Source: Parundibacterium terreum (GTDB taxonomy: Bacteria; Pseudomonadota; Gammaproteobacteria; Burkholderiales; Burkholderiaceae_D). From it: a stretch of DNA of 64,000 nt. The notes under the pieces are model-generated. The model did not search any database. It was not told the DNA's origin and saw nothing but the letters and a program-made list of their open reading frames with translations. The number at the start of each line of letters is the position of its first letter. The first letter of the stretch is position 1. The stretch spans positions 372,001 through 436,000 of the forward strand of contig NZ_BMED01000006.1 in assembly GCF_014636315.1 (NCBI RefSeq), given 5' to 3'. A program made the position numbers and the translations under genes. Below, piece by piece: positions 51,138 through 57,362 of the stretch.

Positions 51138-51200
51138 GGTGAATGGCGGAGGGAGGTCGGTGAGTGGCGAACCTCGTAGATTTTACTGAGTTGAATGGCG
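51138..51200. promoter_or_regulatory. Three helically phased direct repeats GGTGAATGGCG
   Basis: GGTGAATGGCG at 51138-51148, GGTGAGTGGCG at 51159-51169 and GTTGAATGGCG at 51190-51200. Start-to-start distances are 21 and 31 bases, two and three helical turns. LytTR regulators bind 9-bp direct repeats at about 21-base spacing, and the operon read away from here ends with such a regulator. Could alternatively act on the C-protein gene. Confidence 0.45.
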
Positions 51201-51214
51201 GCTCAGTGAAAAAT

Positions 51215-51247
51215 TGTGACTTATAGTCCGTAGACCTATAAGTCACA
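51215..51247 (+). promoter_or_regulatory. C-box operator of a restriction-controller (C) protein
   Basis: 12-bp inverted repeat TGTGACTTATAG (51215-51226) / CTATAAGTCACA (51236-51247), containing GACTTATAGTC (51218-51228) and GACCTATAAGTC, the two half-operators typical of C proteins of type II restriction-modification systems. The first 17 bases, TGTGACTTATAGTCCGT, equal my memory of the C.Esp1396I operator. Its right end touches a poor -35; a -10 like TATATC lies at 51267-51272. This layout suits activation and repression by the C protein. Confidence 0.8.
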
Positions 51248-51288
51248 TGACTTCATGATTTGCACATATATCAACATGGGCGCAATCA

Positions 51289-51519
51289 ATGGCAAATCCT
51301 TTGCTGGTCGGCTTTGGTCTTCATCTCAAAAAACTACGTTTAGAAAAAGGTTTGAGCCAAGAACAATTGGGGCTTATTGCAGAATTGGATCGCACCTATA
51401 TCAGCGGTATAGAGCGTGGCGTTCGCAATGTCAGTCTCACCAATATTTTTCGTATTGCTAAAGCCTTAGATGTGCAAGCTTCTGAACTATTTCAGTCGGA
51501 AGCAATTAGCCATGACTGA
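51289..51519 (+). CDS. XRE-family controller (C) protein
   Basis: 76 residues, a single lambda-repressor-like helix-turn-helix: LHLKKLRLEKGLSQEQLGLI then LDRTYISGIERGVRNVSLTN. LRLEKG, LDRTYISGIER and RN are the hallmark pattern of C proteins of type II restriction-modification loci such as C.Esp1396I. It binds the C-box at 51215-51247, so a delayed auto-activation/repression switch is expected. No ribosome site is visible, in line with leaderless or near-leaderless C transcripts. The stop overlaps the next gene by 8 bases. No methyltransferase or classical endonuclease follows. Confidence 0.85.
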   Translation: MANPLLVGFGLHLKKLRLEKGLSQEQLGLIAELDRTYISGIERGVRNVSLTNIFRIAKALDVQASELFQSEAISHD

Positions 51520-53473
51520 GAGAGCCTACTATTCAGCGGAAATTTCTAATTTTCTAAATGAGTCTGTTGACTCGATTATTGGAAAGATTACGCAAAAACA
51601 TCCACAAAGCCTAGAGCATTTACAAACCGGAGCATGGTCCAGGCAAATTGAGATATTGCAAAAACAATTGTCCGCTATTGCAGAAGGGCACATTCTTTTT
51701 GAGGTACAAATTCCCAGAATGGGAAAGCGTGCGGACGTAGTATTAATCCACAGAGACATTATTTTCGTCTTGGAGTTTAAGGTCGGCGCTGACAATTATC
51801 TTGCGCAAGATATTAGACAAGCGCATGGCTATGCTCTTGACTTGAGCTCTTTTCACGAAGGCAGTCACGCAAAGACTATAGTGCCCATCTTGATTGCCAC
51901 GAAAGCACTGGCATCGGAAGTGCATTTAATATTTAGACCCGATCATGTGTATGAGCCGCTCACTATAAATGAGCTAAATATTTACCAGGCCATCCGACAT
52001 TGCATAGAGAATATTCGGGCTAACGAGCCTATCAATTATGAGGAATGGATAAGCTCAGCCTACAAACCGACCCCTAATATTATTGAAGCCGCGCAGGCAC
52101 TATATTCAAATCATGACGTGAAAAATATTGCGCGTCATGACGCAAGTGCACAGAACTTGAGAGTTACATCGAAAAGCATCCAAGATATTGTTCACTCGGC
52201 CCGACTTAACAACAATAAAACGATCTGTTTCGTCACGGGCGTGCCAGGTGCCGGGAAAACCTTGGTTGGTCTTAATATTGCGACAGCACAGGCAAGCAAA
52301 ACAAATGATGAGCACGCGGTTTTCCTCTCCGGAAATGGGCCATTAGTTGAAGTTTTGCGCGAGGCGCTTGTACGTGATCAAGTAGATCGTTGCCCAGGCA
52401 CCACGAAAGAAAAAGCTTCGAGAGAGGTGGAGTCAATGATCCAAAATATTCATCACTTTAGGGATGAGGCACTCAAGGACCTACGCAAAGCTCCACCTGA
52501 GCGAGTTGTGATATTTGACGAAGCGCAACGCGCTTGGAATCTTGCAAGCACATCGAAATTCATGACGCAAAAACGCGGCCAGGAAAATTTTAATCAATCC
52601 GAGCCAGAGTTTCTGATTAGCGTGATGGATAGGCATGAAGACTGGTGTGTCATCGTCGCACTCATTGGAGGTGGGCAAGAAATAAATACTGGTGAGGCTG
52701 GCCTGCAAGGTTGGTTTGATGCGCTCGCGACGAAATTCCCAAATTGGCACGTGCACTATTCGTCCAAGTTATCTCAAATTGAATACGCTGGAGGCGACCT
52801 TAATTTCTCAGATCTACCGAATGTTAAGGCAGAGCCAAGCCTACATCTAGCAACTTCAATGCGGTCGTTTCGTGCTGAAAAATTGTCGCACATGGTCCAT
52901 TATGTAATCCACAATCAGGCCGAAGCCGCGGCTGATTGCTATAAAAAATTTAAGCATAAATTTCCTATTAAAATTACTAGAGACTTAAGTAAGGCGAAAG
53001 CCTGGATTAAAGCGCAAGCACGAGCAAATGAAACAAAGGGCGTTGTTGCTTCGTCAGGTGCTACTAGGCTTAAGCCAGAGGGCATTTTTGTTAAGAACCG
53101 TTTGTCTGCAGCAGATTGGTTTTTAAATGATGTGGATGATGTTCGGTCTTGCCACTTTTTGGAAGACGTTGCAACTGAATTCGATATCCAAGGGCTGGAA
53201 TTGGATTGGTGCCTTGTGGGTTGGGATGCGGATTATCGGTATGGAGATAGGCAATTTGAGCATTGGAAATTTACCGGTACGACTTGGAAGCAACGCCATC
53301 AAGAGGCACAAAAGCGTTATTTGGAAAACGCATACAGGGTGCTGCTAACTCGCGCACGTCACGGTATGGTGATATTTGTACCTAGCGGAGATGATGCAGA
53401 TCAAACGCGCTATTCGACATTCTACGACTGCACTTTTTCCTATTTGTTAAGCTGTGGACTAGATTCTTTGTGA
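51512..53473 (+). CDS. PD-(D/E)XK nuclease-SF1 helicase fusion (DUF2075 type)
   Basis: 653 residues from the ATG at 51512, overlapping the C-protein stop. Residues about 60-135 fit a PD-(D/E)XK nuclease core: Asp75 in KRADVVL, then Glu88 and Lys90 in FVLEFKVG. Residues 230-650 form a DUF2075 / Schlafen-type SF1 helicase: Walker A GVPGAGKT (243-250), Walker B VVIFDEAQR (332-340), GGGQEINTGEAG (387-398), and motif VI NAYRVLLTRARHG (606-618). Base composition is AT-richer and codon use differs from neighbours, suggesting transfer. Control by a C protein suggests that its product is dangerous unless timed. Phage defence is inferred, not shown. Confidence 0.85.
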   Translation: MTERAYYSAEISNFLNESVDSIIGKITQKHPQSLEHLQTGAWSRQIEILQKQLSAIAEGHILFEVQIPRMGKRADVVLIHRDIIFVLEFKVGADNYLAQDIRQAHGYALDLSSFHEGSHAKTIVPILIATKALASEVHLIFRPDHVYEPLTINELNIYQAIRHCIENIRANEPINYEEWISSAYKPTPNIIEAAQALYSNHDVKNIARHDASAQNLRVTSKSIQDIVHSARLNNNKTICFVTGVPGAGKTLVGLNIATAQASKTNDEHAVFLSGNGPLVEVLREALVRDQVDRCPGTTKEKASREVESMIQNIHHFRDEALKDLRKAPPERVVIFDEAQRAWNLASTSKFMTQKRGQENFNQSEPEFLISVMDRHEDWCVIVALIGGGQEINTGEAGLQGWFDALATKFPNWHVHYSSKLSQIEYAGGDLNFSDLPNVKAEPSLHLATSMRSFRAEKLSHMVHYVIHNQAEAAADCYKKFKHKFPIKITRDLSKAKAWIKAQARANETKGVVASSGATRLKPEGIFVKNRLSAADWFLNDVDDVRSCHFLEDVATEFDIQGLELDWCLVGWDADYRYGDRQFEHWKFTGTTWKQRHQEAQKRYLENAYRVLLTRARHGMVIFVPSGDDADQTRYSTFYDCTFSYLLSCGLDSL

Positions 53474-53497
53474 TCGTTCGAAGCAGGCTTGGTATGT

Positions 53498-53524
53498 AAA
53501 AAAGGCTCCAACCGGAGCCTTTTT
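53498..53524. terminator. Bidirectional intrinsic terminator
   Basis: AAAAAGGCTCC-AACC-GGAGCCTTTTT: 6-bp GC stem (53504-53509, 53514-53519) extended by A/T runs on both sides. It ends the nuclease-helicase gene (stop at 53473) and, on the minus strand, the PpiC-type gene (stop at 53563). Confidence 0.9.
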
Positions 53525-53562
53525 AGTCTTTAACTTAATAGCCTATAGTGTTGGCTATATGC

Positions 53563-54489
53563 TTATTTCTTTGCAGCGTCGCCAGTAGCGGCTGGTGCGC
53601 TAGCGGCAGCCGATGCAGCTCCGGCAGCAGCAGCCGGTGCTCCGGTGATTTCAATCTTCGCTTTTGCCTTCATGTCATCCAGCAGCTTTTTCAAGTTTTG
53701 CTGTTGCAGTTGCTGAGCGATTTTCGGTTTTACTTCTTCCAGACTAGGTACTGGTTCTGGACGGGAATCTTCCAGCATGATTACGTGGTAGCCGAACTGT
53801 GATTTGACTGGCTCTTCAGTGAACTTGCCTTTTTCCAGCTTGGCTACCGCTGCGCCAAATTCAGGCACCATGCCGCGTGGGTCAAACCAGCCCAGATCGC
53901 CGCCTTTGTCTTTGGAGCCTGGGTCCATCGATTTGGCTTTTGCCAGCGCTTCAAACTGTTTTGGATCTTTCTTCAGCTTGGCGATGATGTCCTTGGCTTC
54001 TTCTTCTGTCTTCACCAGGATGTGGCGCGCTTCGTATTGCTTGCCGGATTGGGCTGCAACCTTGTCGTATTCAGCCTTGATTGCTTCATCGGTCGGCTTG
54101 CTGTTCTTGATGTAGTCCTGCACAAAAGCCTGTGCCAGGATGGACTGTTTAGTCATCTCTATCTGCTCAGCCACTTCAGGGGACTTGTCCAGGCCCTTGG
54201 TAGTTGCTTCCTGGGCTACCAGCAGCTGCATCGCCAGGTTATCAATCACCAGTTTGCGGGTTTCTGCATTGTCAGGCATGCCTTGTTGCAGCGCTTGCTG
54301 CTGCATGATCTGGTCCAGGCGCTTTTGGGTGATAGGTGTGCCGTTGACAGTAGCGGCGATTGCGCCTTTGTCAGCCGTGGCTGTAGTGGATGCAGCGGCT
54401 TTGTCGCCTTCTTTTGGAGTACAGGCGCTCAGGGCCAGCAAAGCAACGGCGGCGCTTACAGCGATGGCTACACGGGATTTGATCAACAC
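53563..54489 (-). CDS. PpiC-type peptidyl-prolyl isomerase lipoprotein
   Basis: 308 residues from a GTG at 54489 placed 7 bases after AAAGGA; the upstream ATG reading lacks similarity and signal. Lipoprotein signal ends LLALSAC. Helical N-terminal chaperone region (IAATVNGTPITQKRLDQIMQ), then one parvulin domain (YEARHILVKTEEEAKDIIAK, DLGWFDPRGMVPEFGAAVAK, SQFGYHVIMLEDSRP) and an Ala-rich tail of about 30 residues. Such SurA/PpiD/EpsD relatives help fold exported proteins. Encoded alone; shares a terminator with the nuclease-helicase gene. Confidence 0.9.
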   Translation of the reverse strand: MLIKSRVAIAVSAAVALLALSACTPKEGDKAAASTTATADKGAIAATVNGTPITQKRLDQIMQQQALQQGMPDNAETRKLVIDNLAMQLLVAQEATTKGLDKSPEVAEQIEMTKQSILAQAFVQDYIKNSKPTDEAIKAEYDKVAAQSGKQYEARHILVKTEEEAKDIIAKLKKDPKQFEALAKAKSMDPGSKDKGGDLGWFDPRGMVPEFGAAVAKLEKGKFTEEPVKSQFGYHVIMLEDSRPEPVPSLEEVKPKIAQQLQQQNLKKLLDDMKAKAKIEITGAPAAAAGAASAAASAPAATGDAAKK

Positions 54490-54753
54490 AGGGTATTCCT
54501 TTATTCGGTAGTTAAATTGTGCATGCTTGCCCAGTTCCGGCACTTTGCCAGGGCTGTCTAGCCTTCAGGTAATAACATGCGATTTTTATGAAACGACGGA
54601 GCATTCTACTTGGGAAATGTGACAGCTTGCTAGCAAATTACCTTTGCTTGCTTTATTTTTACTTAGGGCAAGAAAAATTATCTTCTTTGCAATCAATTGA
54701 GGGGCCGCGCCCTGCCGTATCAAGCTTAGGTGGCGTTTTTTTGCCCCTTCTAA

Positions 54754-56991
54754 TCACTGCAAACGAATAGCCGTATCAAACACCCAAGTACGGCGAATCT
54801 CAATCACGTCATACTGGCGCACCAGGCCGGGTGGGAACGGGCCATAGGGTGCCTGGCTGGCGATGACTTTGCGTATCGCATCATCAATGGCGGGTACGCC
54901 GCTGGAGACTACGAAAGTCACCTTCTCTACCGAGCCGTCGGCGCGGATTGCCACTGTGACCATCGGTTGGGTGTGGGGCTGCTTGACCACGTCGCGCACC
55001 ATGTCGAAGGTCATGTTTCTTTCTATCTTGCGGCTTATGGCTTCTGCGTAGGCAACCAGATCGGCATTCGGGTCGGCGCGGCCGAGTAGCCAGCCGCGGC
55101 GCAGGCTGCTTACGCCGGGCAGCAGCGAGCGTGAAGGGCGGTTTTGCGCTGCATCACGCTGGGCCGCTTCTTCGTTGAGCTGTTTGCCGATGGCGCGCAG
55201 CCGCTCTTCATGTATTGCGTCCTGCTCGGCCCGTTCTTTTTGCGCCTGTTCTTTTTTTGCCTGCTCCTGTCGTGCTGCTTCTTGCTTGATGGCGTCTTGT
55301 CGCCCGGCTTCGCTCCTGGCGGCCTGCTCGGCGCGGGCAGCCTCCTGCTTTGAGGCGTCTTGCCGTGCCTGTTCCTGCCGCGCTGCCTCTTGCCTTGCTG
55401 CTTCTTGTCGGGCCTGTTCCTGTCTTGATGCTTCTTGCCTCGATGCTTCCTTGCGTTCGGCTTCCTGGCGTGCAGCTTCATTCCTGGCTGCTTCAGCGCG
55501 GGCGGCTTCCTGTTTTATGGCGTCTCGCTGTAGTTGCTCCTGCCTTGCCGCCTCTTGCCTGATGGCGTCCTGGCGTGCCTGTTCGCGGCGTGCTGCTTCT
55601 TGCTGCGATGCTTCCTTACGCGCAGCTTCCAGTCTTGCAGCCTCCGCCCTCTCCTGCTCCTTGCGGGCTGTATCTTGCCGTATCTTTTCCTCTTGTTTTG
55701 CGCGTTCTTGCCGCAGAGCGTTCTGGCGAAGTTCTTCCTGGCGGGCAAGCTCCCTGCGTTCTGCCTCTTTGCGCGCAACCTCGTTCTTGGCGGCCTGTTC
55801 GGCGCGGGCGGCTTCCTGCTTTATTGCTTCCTGTTTTGTGGCCAACAGCTGTGCCGCTTCCAACTGTGCCTGCCGTGCGGCCTCAAGCTGGGCTTGCTTC
55901 GCTTGTTCCCGGCGTGTTGCTTCCTGTTGCGAGGCTTCCCTGCGCTCGGCTTCCAGTTTTGCAGCCTCAGCCGCCTCGGCCCTCTGCTGTTCTTTGCGGG
56001 CGCTATCTTGCCGAGTTTTTTCTTCTTGTCTTGTGCGCTCTTGCTGCAGCGCGATACGGCGAAGATCTTCCTGGCGGGCCAGCTCCCTGCGTTCGGTTTC
56101 CACTCGCGCAGCTTCGCTCCTAGCTGCTTGCTCAGCGCGGGCGGCTTCTTGCTTGCTTGCTTCCTGTTTTGCGGCTAACAACTGTGAGGCTTCCAATTGC
56201 GCTTGCCGCGCCGTTTCAAGCTGTGCCTGTTTTTCCTGTTTGGCCTGCTCTTGCCGTATGGCCTCCCTGCGCTCGGCCTCCAGTTGCACCGTCGCGATCA
56301 GTTCCTGTTCCTGCCTGGCGGCCTCCCGCTGCGCCGCCTCTTTCTGCGCGGCCGCCTTCAACTCCGCCTGCCTCTGGCCTTCTGCGTTCTGTTTTTCACG
56401 TTCTACCCTAGCCAGTTCAAGTGCCGGGTCGGCCGGCTCTTGTTCGACCTGCTTCTGCGCTACGTCGGCCGCATTGGCCGTATTGCTGGGGGCTGGGGCC
56501 TCATTTTCCGAAACAGGAGTGGTTTGCGCTGCCGTATTCGTGGGTATTTCCGCCGCCGGCTTATCTGCCTCGGCTGGCCGCTTCATGCGTGGGCGCTTTC
56601 GCGCCGCCGGTGCGGGGGGAGTTACCGGCGTTGGCGGGGCCGCTTCGGCGCTCTCGCTGGGCTCGGCGGAGAGCGCTGAGCTGGGCAACAGGATCAGTCC
56701 GCTCGCCATTGCGGGTTTGTCTGTTGCAGCAGGCGCCGGATTGGCCATGTCTGCGGACGGGGCATCTGTCGGCGTTGTTGCCGGTGCTGATCCTGATTGC
56801 GCCGGTAAAAGGAGGATGTGCAGATCATCGGCAGCCAGGCGCTTTTCTTTCCACGGAAAATCCAGGCCGGGAAGTCCGAACACCTGGCCGCCCAGTGCAA
56901 TGCTCAGCAGCAGCGCATGCACCAACAGGGAGATCAGCACCGCAGTGCTTAGACGCCAGGGTTCGCGCTCGATGAGGGCCGCTGTTCTCAA
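54754..56991 (-). CDS. TolA/TonB-like protein with very long charged coiled coil
   Basis: 745 residues. One N-terminal membrane helix (about 15-37, LSTAVLISLLVHALLLSIAL), a Pro/Ala/Ser linker, then about 420 residues (about 185-620) of nearly continuous Gln-Glu-Ala-Ala-Arg-type repeats such as QEAARREQARQDAIRQEAAR. The C-terminal TonB/TolA-like domain (about 640-745) contains YAEAISRKIERNMTF, PMVTVAIRADGSVEKVTFVV and VPAIDDAIRKVIASQAPYGP. TolA is about 420 residues in E. coli, so this helix could cross a very wide periplasm. No tolQRB or exbBD is adjacent. The repeat makes slippage and length variation likely. Confidence 0.85.
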   Translation of the reverse strand: MRTAALIEREPWRLSTAVLISLLVHALLLSIALGGQVFGLPGLDFPWKEKRLAADDLHILLLPAQSGSAPATTPTDAPSADMANPAPAATDKPAMASGLILLPSSALSAEPSESAEAAPPTPVTPPAPAARKRPRMKRPAEADKPAAEIPTNTAAQTTPVSENEAPAPSNTANAADVAQKQVEQEPADPALELARVEREKQNAEGQRQAELKAAAQKEAAQREAARQEQELIATVQLEAERREAIRQEQAKQEKQAQLETARQAQLEASQLLAAKQEASKQEAARAEQAARSEAARVETERRELARQEDLRRIALQQERTRQEEKTRQDSARKEQQRAEAAEAAKLEAERREASQQEATRREQAKQAQLEAARQAQLEAAQLLATKQEAIKQEAARAEQAAKNEVARKEAERRELARQEELRQNALRQERAKQEEKIRQDTARKEQERAEAARLEAARKEASQQEAARREQARQDAIRQEAARQEQLQRDAIKQEAARAEAARNEAARQEAERKEASRQEASRQEQARQEAARQEAARQEQARQDASKQEAARAEQAARSEAGRQDAIKQEAARQEQAKKEQAQKERAEQDAIHEERLRAIGKQLNEEAAQRDAAQNRPSRSLLPGVSSLRRGWLLGRADPNADLVAYAEAISRKIERNMTFDMVRDVVKQPHTQPMVTVAIRADGSVEKVTFVVSSGVPAIDDAIRKVIASQAPYGPFPPGLVRQYDVIEIRRTWVFDTAIRLQ

Positions 56992-57302
56992 ATCAGAAAC
57001 CCTTTGCGCAGGCGCAGAGCCGGTTGTTCAAAACCGCTTTTCTTTTTGCCTGCGAAAATTGGATAGCTTTGGAAGCCATTAAAGTGCCTGATACAGAATA
57101 TGAGAATTCAGTGCAGCCTATCACAAGTGCAGGGCCTATAGTTCAGTCGGTAAGCGGCAAGTGCGATATGCAAGGCCGCAAGCGTGGAGCGAATGCTACT
57201 GGGGAATTCAGCTTATCCACGGGATTCCATGGCTTCCTCCATTTCGCCATTGTGCCCGGTTCGACGGACATGCTCGCAGACTGATTTTTCTGGAGTCTTA
57301 AA
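56992..57302. other. Intergenic region between TolA-like gene and gyrB terminator
   Basis: About 310 bases without a convincing gene. It should hold the promoter of the TolA-like gene. A single DnaA-box-like TTATCCACG occurs at 57213-57221, and a tRNA-like 5' fragment (GGGCCTATAGTTCAGTCGG at 57132) that cannot be completed into a tRNA. Confidence 0.5.
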
Positions 57303-57337
57303 TGAAAAAAACCAACCCGAAGGCTGGTTTTTTTCAT
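57303..57337 (-). terminator. Intrinsic terminator of gyrB
   Basis: ATGAAAAAAACCA / TGGTTTTTTTCAT arms with inner CC...GG pairing around CGAA (57303-57337), ending in seven T on the minus strand. It lies 26 bases after the gyrB stop; symmetrical enough to work in both directions. Confidence 0.85.
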
Positions 57338-57362
57338 GTTTACGGGATTCGACAACACAAAA

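Noticed and set aside
55175..57082. 635-codon open frame antisense to the TolA-like gene
   Set aside because: It is the complement of the Gln/Glu/Ala/Arg repeat, giving only Ala/Ser/Cys/Arg low complexity; the minus-strand gene has clear membrane and TonB-type domains.
57132..57160. tRNA-like start GGGCCTATAGTTCAGTCGG
   Set aside because: No matching anticodon arm, T arm or 3' acceptor strand (TAGGCCC) follows at the right distance; at best a decayed fragment.
57213..57221. TTATCCACG as a second origin near gyrB
   Set aside because: Single imperfect DnaA box, not clustered; compatible with chance.
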